From Aquila chrysaetos chrysaetos (taxonomy: Eukaryota; Chordata; Aves; Accipitriformes; Accipitridae), in contig NC_044004.1 in the NCBI RefSeq assembly GCF_900496995.4, positions 83,893,538 to 83,957,537 on the forward strand: a DNA stretch of 64,000 nucleotides, given 5' to 3'. Shown piece by piece: positions 36,001-48,000 of the stretch; the stretch's first letter is position 1, and each line of letters opens with the position of its first letter. Under the pieces are notes generated by a model. That model saw only the letters and a list, made by a program, of their open reading frames with translations. It was not told the DNA's origin and did not search any database. The position numbers and the translations under genes were made by a program.

Positions 36001-39000
36001 TTGGCTTTTTTTGGCAAAAGCTCTCATCCTCTCTTGCATAAGAAACCAATCCCATTTCCCCCCAGTTCTATTGCGTATTCCCCCTCTCTGCACAAACACA
36101 CTGCAACTTTCACCTCTCATACCCATAAGAGCGCCAGCCTCAGTTAAATGCCTATAAAGCAAATTTTAACTAGAATTTAACACAGATATTATACAGGTGA
36201 CACACACACCTATTTTTGAAGATTGACTGCCAAGTATTAAAATTAGTTGACATTTTTAAATACGTAGTTTGTCAGCTACGTTCTCTTTATAACAACTGTG
36301 TAGGGATGATCGAGACAATACTAACTAAGACCAAAGCTGAACTTCATATTTTACCTTTCGAAAGGCTGCCATAAGAGGAGTTATTTTCCTGTTATCAGCA
36401 GCATCCACATCAGCTCCAGCTTGAACTAGCAGTTGGACAACATCTAGGTGCCCTCCATTTGCTGCCAGCCACAGCGGAGTATTCCCCTTCTTGTTACGCA
36501 CATCAATGTGAGCTCCTCTACAAAAACAAACACATTCAATCAAAACTCTGAACCAGATTTTTGTTTCGTGTATCACCTGGACTGGCAAACTGGACATGCA
36601 ACACAAGAACAATAGGTTAAAATTCAATACTCATTTTTACATCAAACATATGCATTCATAGAGTGCTTCAGCTTCCAAAATTACTTTTTTGTTTCTTCTC
36701 ATGATGTCAAGAGCCTCAACTCAGCCTAAAGACAATTTTAATACTCTAAATCATGCTGTTTGTCAGCTGTCTCTGAAGCTTCTCCAATTGCTTCATTAAC
36801 TCCCATCCATCAATACACTGTATTCTTCATAAGCTTACTCAGAACAACTTACGACATTGCAAGTGCAAGCCAACAACCAGTGCGACTACTTTGAAAACGA
36901 CATATTCAAAAGCTACCCAGGAAACAATTACACTGAATGTGCATCATGATCAATCTAAAAAAAAAAAAAAATTAAATCATCAAGATGTATGTTTAGTGTG
37001 CACTTTCTGTTGGTGAAGGACTTAACACTACCATCTAAAATGGCTGTGTGTCATGATTATGAGTACCGCATATGTAAACTGTACAAGAAATTGTTTATTT
37101 CCAACATTCATGATTCAGTGAGACAGGAAAAACTTGAGTTAGTCCATTTGGGCAAGAGCAGGCACTTGAACACCAACGAGAACTTCGGTTTTGATAAATA
37201 AAAATACATATCAAAGGTTGACAGACACAGACCCTTTCCCATTTCCTACCCTATAGTGTACATTGGGAAATCTTATTGTATATTGGGAAAGATTAGTCTA
37301 AGTAAAGCCATATTCAAGATATTTTTCTTTAAGCAGCACACTTGCTGTATTGGGTTTGTGTGGCAAGGTTTTGGTAGCAGGGGTGGGAGGGTTACAGGGG
37401 TGGCTTCTCTGAGAAGCTGCTGGAAGCTTCCCCTGTGTCCGACAGAGCCAATATAAGCCGGCTCCAAGACGGACCCGCCACCAGCCAAGGCCAAGCCAAT
37501 CAGTGATAGTGGTAGCGCCTCTGTGATAACATATTTAAGAAGGAAAAATAAGTTGGGGGGGGGCACAGAAACGGCAGCCAGAAAGAGGAGTGAGAACACT
37601 TAAGAGCACCAGCCCTGCAGACCCCCAGGTCAGTGCAGAAGGAGGGGAGGAGATGCTCCAGGTGCCGGAGCAGAGATTCCCCTGCAGCCCGTGGGGAAGA
37701 CCACGGTGAGGCAGGCTGTCCCCCTGCAGTCCATGGAGGTCCACGGGGGAGCAGATCTCCACCGGGGAGAGAGGACCCCACGCCGGAGCAGGGGGATGCC
37801 CGAAGAAGGCCGTGACCCCGTGGGAAGCCCACGCTGGAGCAGGCTCCTGGCAGGACTTGTGACCCCACGGGGGACCCACGCGGGAGCAGGGTGCTTCTGA
37901 AGGACTGCAGCCCATGGAAGGGACCCACACTGGAGCAGTTCGTGAAGAACTGCAGCCCGTGGGAAGGACCCATGCTGCAGAAGTTTGTGGAGGACTGTCT
38001 CCCGTGGGAGGCACCCCACGCTGGAGCAGGGGAAGAGTGTGATGAGTCCTGCCCCTGAGGAGGATGAAGCGGCAGAAATAACGTGTGATGAACTGACCGT
38101 AAACCCCATTCCCCGTCCCCCTGTGCCACTGGGGGGGTTGGTAGAGAAGCCGGGAGCAAAGTTGTGCCCAGGAAGAAGGGTGGGGTGGAAGGAAGGTGTT
38201 TTGAGATTTGGTTTTATTTCTCATTACCCTAGTCTGGTTGATTGGTAATAAATTGAGTTAATTTTCCCCAAGTTGAGTCTGTTTTGCCCGTGACGGTAAC
38301 TGGTGAGTGATCTCCCTCTGTCCTTATCTCTACCTACGAGCCCTTTGTTATTTGTTCTCTCCCCTGTCCAGCTGAGATGGGGGGAGTGATAGAATGGCTT
38401 TGGTGGGCACCTGGCATCCAGCCAGGGTTAACCCTCCACACTTGCAAATACAGTACCTGCTAATGAGAAGCTCGCAGAATTTGTAGTGCCCTTTGTCTGC
38501 TGCAATGGTTAAAGCTGTATCTCTTGAAGAAGGTACTGGAGGAGCATTTACATCTGCACCTTTGTCCAGCAGAACTCTGCCCACTTCTGCATATCCACCA
38601 GAAGCTGCTTCCATTAATGGTGTGAGACCAGTCTAAGACAAGAGAGCAGGAAACATAAGCAATTAGTTGGGGGTGGGGGGGTTTACTTGGGAGCCAGGAT
38701 TTATTTCAACTTCCAGCAATATATTTCTAGTTCTGATGTATGGATTCCAATTGTTACCTGGCCAATTTTATAACAAATTAGCAACATTTTGAAGGTGAGC
38801 TCATTTTCAGCTGACTTGAGAAGAGCTTCCACCAGCAGCACGGTGGCCCTCTGCTGCTGCGCAGTGCTAAGCAGGACTCAAAGCCCACTGCTGTCGGTTT
38901 CTCAAAACTAACCCAACCAACCTTGAACAGATGAGCATCATCAGCATTAAGTCCCATAAAGTTCCCACTTTATTATACAGATGATGCAAATCACATTTAC

Positions 39001-42000
39001 TACCTTCATTAGGAGATCCTACATAGCAACATCCAGAAAGCACCTGGCTAGGTCAAGGGGACCCATAACTTCAGCAAGAATACCTAGCAGCAATGCCACA
39101 TTTGTAGGAGGTCTCTTTTTTTCCTCCCTCTCAATATTCTAGCCATTTTTCTACTGAATAGCCTTTCCTCCCATTTAAAGAGTTGGGGTCAACTGATGGA
39201 CTCTCAAGCACACATATCCCCTTTCAATTCTGCATCCCCACTGTGGATATAAGCAGCTGGCCAGACAAAACAGATTAGACCCTGAGCATACTTAGGCCAA
39301 GATTCTAGCTGTTTCTGAATACATTACAACCTTCTATTTTTATTAAGTTCATGGATTACTATTCTTAAGGTTGTAAGCACCTGAAGATATATTAAGGCTT
39401 CAGAAGAAACACTTATTTTTGATTAATTGTGTAACAACCAAAACACTAGCCCTTAAGTGCAGCCATTATTTTTCTTTACAAGACACGGTTCAGTTCAGTT
39501 AACTGAACTACAGAAGTTAACCTGTAAAAAAGACAATAAAATCATAACCACAGCAAAGTGATGACTTACAAGCACCTCTTTCTGGAGACTTACTCAGCTG
39601 TTTGGTCCTTACCTTAGCTCTATGTTCCACATTAGCTTTTCTATCAAGCAGCAGGCTAACCACTTCAGTTCTGCCTTGGAAACAAGCCAGAGTCAGTGCT
39701 GTATTCCTGTTGGTCTCTATCTGGGCATTTATATCAGAGCCCATGTCCAGTAATAGCTTGACAGCAGCAGTGTGCCCATTCATGGCTGCCAACATTAAGG
39801 GAGAAATGCCCAATTTGCTACCAGTTCTGAAAGAGAAAAAAGAAAAACCAAAAAGCTCTTTAAATCATAATCATGTTTCTGAAACGACTTTAACAAAACT
39901 AGTGAAGGCAGAGTACTTACCCAAGACTGAAAAATCAGCTACAGAGCAACTATTACTGAAACTACAAGAGGTTCTCCACAGTAGCATTGCTTAGGACAAA
40001 TATTTCTACTTAAGAGATACTGTGCATGTTACCTTTTAATTGCTGTAAATTTAAAGGCATCTCTTATGAGGAGCCTAACTTTGCTTGGACCTTTCACTTG
40101 ACTTGTGCAGCGCACAGCTGAGCTATTTTCTACCTCCCAATGGATGCAAAAGCATTACTTACAGGCATACACACACAGAAAAAGCTGTCATTTAACTGCA
40201 CGGAAAACAACGAAATCACACACACACACACACTTTCTTCACATAACCCAGAACTAATTTCAATCCAGCAGGCCAACTAGAGAAAAAAGGAAGATTTCTG
40301 TCTTTGGCAAAAGACGACTGATCATATGATACAGGAAAGAATTTTTAAAAAATACACAGAGAGAGATAGAAGTTAAAAGAGCATTAGAAAAGCACAGTCA
40401 AAACCTTTCATTTCTAACTTAAGAGGAAAGAAGCCTACTACAAACTAAACAATATATTGGTTGTGATCACGTAAGAATAGTTAAGATTTTGCTCCACATA
40501 GTTGTCAAGTTGTCAAGAAATTCTTCTGGAGAGGGTGATAACTACAGAAACCGTGAGAGAAGGGGTGAAAAGGGAACTTGCCTGGAATTTATTTCTGCCC
40601 CAGCATTTAGCAGAATCTTGATAATGTTCACGTAGCCACCAGAAGCGGCGAGGCTTAAAGGTGTGTAATCAGAAACATTCCTGTGCTCTTTGTTTGCCCC
40701 TCGAGCTAGCAGCAACTCCACCACCTGCAGTGTTTTAAGAAATAACATCTGGTTTTCTCCCGAACTTGCAAATCTATCCAGGGCAAATGTTTTTGAAGCC
40801 TAAATATACCGTTGACATCTTCCAACAGTAAGAAAGCAATTTTACTCAGTTGCTTCCGTATAATCCTCGCCTCCCTGAACAGATGAGGCTGCAACTATGT
40901 TCCCAAAGCCACTGTAAAACCTCCTTTAAAAATCAATCACGATCACGCATTAGCATGCTTAAACCACTCATACCAAATTGTGTAACATAGCGAGAAATAA
41001 TTGAGATCTTCTTATGATTATTTCAGCTGTCTTGAAAGACTGTCAAAAACAGATTCATTTTGAATACGGTATACAAGGTAGTCTTGGGTTTTGTCCTCTC
41101 CCATTTTAATGCTCAGTTCACTACCAAGTTGAAAACTCATCCTCAAACCGAAGCTGCGGAGCAAACAAGAAGGCAGTTGCATGCTTTTATCTTATCTGTT
41201 TACACCCCTACATTGAATGGTGTATAGCTTGTACAGAGAAATCTCATGCTAGAGCCATCAGAAAAATTAACATTTGCATCCCTTGCCAGTTTTCTCTGTA
41301 CATTAACTAAAAAACCACAAATAGTTCTTACATTATTCCTTCCTTACATATTCATTTACAACCCAAACAATTCACAGCTTCCCACATTCTACATGAAGCT
41401 TACATTCTGTAATGAAGCTTCTGCTGAAGACTTGACAAGCAACTAAACTGTCCGGCTATGTAAAATCAAAATGAACACTGAGGTGAAAACCCACTGTGTC
41501 ATCTCCAGTGCAATGTTTCAGTTGCTCCACTTTCAGCTTTTCAACATAAAACATGTTTAGAATAGACCCACACAACTGAAGCCAAGGGCTTTAAAAGCAG
41601 AGTATTTTTCCGTGAAATTACAGGACAAACATACTGCCAAATACAAAAATTGGGGCGGGAGGGCATCCCGACATCATCTCTACTGCCCAAAGCTCAGCGT
41701 TTTCCCATCTTCTTTACCGAAAAACATGAAAGAAAACATGATGCATTCCTCCAAGAAATACTGTTTGAGAAACACAGATCAACCAAATCCCTAAAAAAGT
41801 AAGAGTAAATTCACGTTTGCTGCATGAGGTTGCTGGCCACAAAGGCTGCTATGACAGACTTACTAAAAAGCAGGCCTTGCCCTTCCCCAGAGAGCATATG
41901 ATTGTCATTGCAGCTAATCCTCCACAATGTCTGAAATCTTCCGCATGAGACTAAAAACAGGCCAGAATAGCTACAAGTTTTCAGTAAGATTTTGCCTAGC

Positions 42001-45000
42001 GAAGGAATCCCCTTTTAAATGCCCCACTATCACTGTAAAGACAATCTGCAGAAGCAGGAGAGGTATCTCCAACCTCATTAATTTCCAGATGGCCACAGAG
42101 GAAGGTGATCCTGCATCACATTATACAGCTTCCACTGCGGCTTTTGCGATCCAAATAGTAGAAGCACTAACAGAATTATACACTTAAACTTTGTAACAAC
42201 CATTTAGAAAAAAATCAAAATGCAGATTTCGTAATTAAATCACAGAATACAGTATTTCACGTAACATTCATAAAAACATCGCCTACGTTTACTTTTTTTG
42301 ATCAATCATTTGAAAACTGTTTTTTCATGTTTTTAGTCAGAGACACCGGAGTCATCTGCAGTACTGCGATATCCTATGGCCTACACAGAATCCATTAGAA
42401 AACCCTCTTGACTCTTATATGGAACTGATCCGTGTCTAACTCCAGCTTTGTGACAAGAACATTCATTGCATTCACTTTCGTATCTACATCTAATTATGCT
42501 GGTAAAAGCCCCATAATGAGCCACTAATGATTACAGTCAGGAGGTCATCTGCACAGCACTGGTCCAGCTTATGAAATGAAAAAAGCAATCTGTATGGGAC
42601 ACGCTGTAATATATAACTTGGACAACTTAAAAAGAAGGCAGAGAGCTTTACAACACACCATCCTGAAACAGAACGGTGAATTAAGTTACTCTAACTTTTC
42701 TGGAAAATTGCTTTAGTATACTGACACAATGTGATCTATACACTTCTTTTGAAGACTTAAGTTTTACTTCACCTCTTGTCTCCCTCCTGAACAAGCCAAA
42801 GACAAGGGAGTGTCCTTGGTTCTCTCAGACTGGGCTTCAATATCAGCTCCATTATCCAGTAAAATTTCAACAACACCCACGTGGCCAGCTGTAGCAGCCA
42901 AAATAAGCGGAGTAAACCCTGAAACGAAAAGGGATGTTTGAAGAGTCCACATTCATAGCTTCAGTGACACAAGTTAAACCATCAGAAAAGCAAGCCTAAA
43001 AACTTCACATAAAGACAACGCTTATGGTGTATTTATTTAGTGTGATACACTGGAAAACCAGAGAGAGTCTGTACTGCTGTAGGGAGATACCTACCTTTCT
43101 TGTCCCTGTGTTCAATATTAGCTCCTCTCTCTAGCAGTGTTTGTACTAGCTCTTCGTGGCCACCAGCACAAGCAAGTGTCAATGCTGTGTCATGATTACT
43201 CTCAGTCTAAAGGAAACAGACATCATACACACAACAAGATAAATATTTCCTTTTTCAAGTACAACCCCTGTTATATTGCATATTAGCCCAAGTACAACTA
43301 TACCTGTGTCAAAATAAAAAGCTTCTATAAGCTTAAGACATGTCTATTGATTGCCCCACAGTTATCTTTTGTGTTCTTCATAATAGGATTCTACTTCACA
43401 AGTCAGCTCTATTGGGAGATTTGTGAACAACTCCTGACAAGAAGTGAGATTCCTCAAGAACCGAGATCTCATCTGTGCTTTGCTAACTAGATCGCCGCCT
43501 TTACCGCTGCTTGACTGTGACCTTTAGATGGTACCATGAAGGTAAGAATTCTATCTTTAATTCTCAGTGTTGCCCGGGCCCCTGTAAATGACCTCCCTCC
43601 TATTTGAAAGAGCAACTGAGAAACTCAGAGAACTACTGGCACTATTAGTTACAGCATAGGAACTGACCAAAGTGACATCTCTCCCTTCTTAAACAACAAC
43701 AAACATCAAAACAACAAAACCACCCAAAACCCACACACATCTCTTAACTGCTATGAGAACTTAGTTTTACTTTACTTTATTATGACCCAGGGTAGTTGGC
43801 AACTAATGGTAATGTTCATCTGCCTTGGTGTCTACCAGCTAACAACGAGGCCGGTCAGGTTGTGGCAAGAGCTCCAGGACACAGCCACAGTAGAAACCAA
43901 GCCAAGTACCACGAGCAGCTGAAGTAGCCAAGCCCAGTTTCCCAGAGGCTTCTCCCCCTTTCTCCACAACTATCTCATGCCTCTCCTATTCTCCACACTG
44001 CCCATATCTTAGCTGCGTTATGTATAGGGCTATGCATATACGTATGCTAGCTAGTATATGTGTGCTTTTTTTTTTCTGATGGCCAGCTAGCTGCAAGTCA
44101 ACATAAAGTAGCCCTATTTAAAATTCCTTTCAATACAGAAATGCCTGTTCTTTAGTGGAAATGAGAGCTTGCATCATTTCCTCTTGTTAAAAAAATTATT
44201 AGTTTCAATACTTCCATACTTCTGTCAAACTGGGAGATTGTTGGCCAACAACTTCAAGCACCACCAGAAACAACAGTGTGCAACATTTTAAGGCTTATTT
44301 TTGTCTTAGGATACCAGGCCAGAAGAATATTTGATTTCTGTCAGAAGACAACTTTGCCATTTCTCATAATCACTCCCGACAACAAAGAAATAAGAAATCC
44401 AAGTGTTTAGTCATTCAAAAGACCTTCTCTGTTGTTCAGCAAGAGCACAGAGGAAAGTGGGTTGCAACTCTCCGGGGAGTTGTACAGGCTTTCTAAAAGC
44501 AGCAAATCAAGCCTCTAGAACCCAATTCGTTACACAACAGAGCTGTTTACCATCGTTGAATTATTCAAGATGCAGAAGCAAAATGGCTTCACGCATCTGT
44601 GCTGCACGGACAATTGCAGGCTTACCTGTGCATCGATATCTATAGCAGGGTAGATTGGCAGCATGGCTGAAGGAGAAATGATAGGACTCGGAGTTGGCGT
44701 CTGAGGTTGGGAGACAGAAGTTGCAATGCTGTGGGTAGGAGTGTTTGACATTGCAGATGCTCTTCCACTCACTGCTGTTGAACAGAATAATTACACTTAG
44801 TAAAAGCAAAACACTTTACTTCAAAAGTTAAATGTGACAATAAATGGACAGTGGGACAGAACTCCCACCGACAGACAGAACTCCTTAAAAACTTAGTTTT
44901 CCACAAATATGTATTTTACACATTTAACCCAATCTTTGAACCTTTAACTTTTTGAATTTAACAACTATGAAAAAGGTTATCAGTATTCAATCAAAGAAAT

Positions 45001-48000
45001 AGGTAAGTATCAGATTGGCATGTTTTCTAGAAGCCCACCACAAAAAAAAATTATTTTTTTTTTTTTTTTTAAAACAAAAATCTTTCCTACAACAAGTCAG
45101 CCATTATTTGGACCAGGAGTTCCATACTTTTAGAAACACGACCGCAGTACAAGTCCAATCAATGGGCATCTATGTAATTTTTCTTAAAACAGTTTGAAGA
45201 TTCTCATATAAAAGTCTGTCCAACCTTTAACCCCCAACCCCCCAGCCCCCATAAACATAACAAAAAAGCAACAGTGCTAGCATCAGGATGCTCACATGGC
45301 AGAATTTGTTGAAACCAGAGAAGTGGAAGCTTCTTAACAGCCATTTTGCAGAAACTTTGGTGAAGGTTGTTAGGATAAGCAAAAGGTAACACCATTTTAT
45401 AGTTGATGACAGTGTATCGACATGACACAAAATAGCACCGACTGGCACACTTCCCTGAAATTCACTTCATACATATAATGTTTACAAGCGCAGAGCAAAC
45501 TTGAATCTAAAACAGCCTGTGGGGGGAAACTCCCATTTTCCTATTTCCACCCCCCCCCCCCCCCCCTCCTTAAAAGCACTCTATGTTTTTCTCCCTGACT
45601 TTTCTTCAGTATTTGTACAGGTCTTTATCAGGTGTGATCAGCAAAGGAGAAGATAAAATATTGTACACTTCTCCTGTCAAGTTGACAAAAACACCTTTAA
45701 CTGCAAAATGAAAGAAATGCAGTTTCCACATATTGTCGGTGTTCATCTAGTATGCACCACCAAGTAACCTTATGGAACAACAAAACAATGCCCCTTTATC
45801 CCCAACTTTTCAAGTCCTGTTCATTTTTCAAACAGGTTTAATAATCAGCCATGTCTATAACTGCCAGACATTGATAATTAGCTCCTGTATTTAATTTGAA
45901 GTGCTAAGTTTTTCCAACAGATGCCACAAAAATTGTATCCTAACATGCCGATTTGCGTACTCCCTCCTCTGCAAGGCTCCTAAGTTTTTCATCCGTTACT
46001 TATTTAACTTCTGGACTTCCTATACCAAATCCCAGTAAAGCAGCTAATAAATGTCACTGAGAGAAACAAAGAAGCCTCAACTTATAACACAAGAAGTATG
46101 ATTAACCTTATATTTAAGAGTAAATCAAGATTCTAACTCCCTTGATCTTTATATTAGAATACCCTTTAAAAACTTCTCTCACCTTACAAGACAGATCACT
46201 CTAGGTATAGATTAAAAGAAACATACAGAAGCTAAGCCAAAATATTCTGACATAAGGTCAAAAACTATGGCCTAAGGGAGTTCTGTACAGAGGAGAACTA
46301 ACCAAAGATCATAACAAAATATCATTCAGTGGAACATCTAATTTAAACTCGTGTCATGCCTTATCCTGACTGTAAATTAGAAATATAACCTAAAAACACA
46401 ACTTCAAATTGGTTTCATATAGAAGGATAAGAAGGTGTCAGTTTCAACTCCTGCTTCCCTCTTGACATATACAGTCATAACAAGTAATTCTGAAAAACTA
46501 GCATATTTACCTTCTTTCTGTAAATTCGAAGAAGAAGTTAAAGCAGCATAAAATACTAACGGAATTATAAAGCATCATGATTCTTGACTCTCACAGCTAG
46601 TCCAAAAGAAACCCAATAAAGATGCTAAAACAGAGTGGAAACTAACCACGTACGCTTAACTTGCATTATATAAAAGCATGATTATCAAATAATCCACACA
46701 TGAAAAGTTCACCCTACTACAATAGCACGTGTATTTTAAACAGTTGCTAAGAATTACTGCTGTAGTCCCAATATGGGAGCTGGGGAGCATCTACTATATT
46801 ACAGGAGGCACTATTAAAGTTCTTAGACTTAAAAAGAGAAAAAAAAAAACCAAATCAAGGTAGTTAAGAAGGTCTGAACTCAGGTAAACTCTTTTTTTAA
46901 TACCAGTGTGTTACAGTGAGGGGGAGGAAAAACAAAACAACAAAAAACCAAGAGAGACACGTTTAAAAGCCAACACCCCTCTTTCCACAAGGAAGAAAAC
47001 CTTTATTGTACAACCCATATAAAAATGTTTTTATGCATGCTAGTAGAGCAGAATATGCATGTTGACTTACAGTTCTCATATTAGATATATTTCAAGTGTG
47101 CTTCAGCAATAATTCACCAACAACAAATATAGTTCATATCCCTACAGCACATTTCACTGAGACAAGATATTAATTTTTATGGGTAATGACTTAGATTATA
47201 TTTATTTCAACATCACCTGTGCAGACTTCAAATTTGTAATGAACATGCCAAGGGCAATGAACAGAACCTTTACCGTGTCCAAACGAAAATATTAGAAGTT
47301 TTCAGTAAGCCAAAAGGTTTTGACAACAGTCTTGAGCAGTGAAAAAAGTAACCAACTAGCTTGATCATCAAATCTACATGCACTGATGGTCAAAGGTTTA
47401 TCTTTCCCCTCTGCCCCTCCATCTATTCTAACCCAACAGTGGCAAAATTTAACTGTAAGTCTGTACTTCAACATTAAACCATCATTACTTTATGCCTGGG
47501 CTAACAGTCTTAAAAGCTAGCTCACTATTACAATATTTTAGCATATACATGCCTTGGTAGGGGACCAACTACCAGTCTGAATCATGTTATGAAACAAGGT
47601 CAAGCTTCTTTGTCAGAATACATCACTCCAAGCACCATTTGACTACTCTGGTCAAAGTCTTTTAGATTTGAACATTAGACAACCAGTTTTGCACTTACTG
47701 ATATTAGAAGCACAGCTGCTTTTCATATTGCTTGCTTTCTGGAGATCTCAACTGTCTCTTAGCTTAAAGTAAAAACAGGACATCCTCACAGCTGCTACCT
47801 TCTCCCCCATGCACAACAGCCTCACCATCCAGAGAGGCATTTGGCTTACAAACACCGCCCTAGGATCAGGGGAGGAAAGCAAACAGCCAAGCTGACAAAA
47901 TTAAAAAAACCTGAAAACTAACACAAGATAATTGACATTTGAGCCAACAGGATTTTTTCCTCACTGATCTACATGTCCTAAATCAAAACGTATGTCTAGA

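Larger units (their letters stand above)
30483..44625 (-). other. ANKRD17: ANKRD17 introns between exons 9 and 22
   Basis: These are twelve introns from under 0.2 to about 2 kb and one of 1.94 kb (38456-36518) that contains LTR copy B. Two are GC-AG (40581-39827 and 34185-33375). The others are GT-AG. No further gene or repeat was recognised beyond short A runs near 34660 and 36960 and the (CA)n at 40217. Confidence 0.8.

Noticed and set aside
37500..38224. Open frames up to 229 codons on the minus strand
   Set aside because: They are the same array artefact in LTR copy B, antisense to the LTR.
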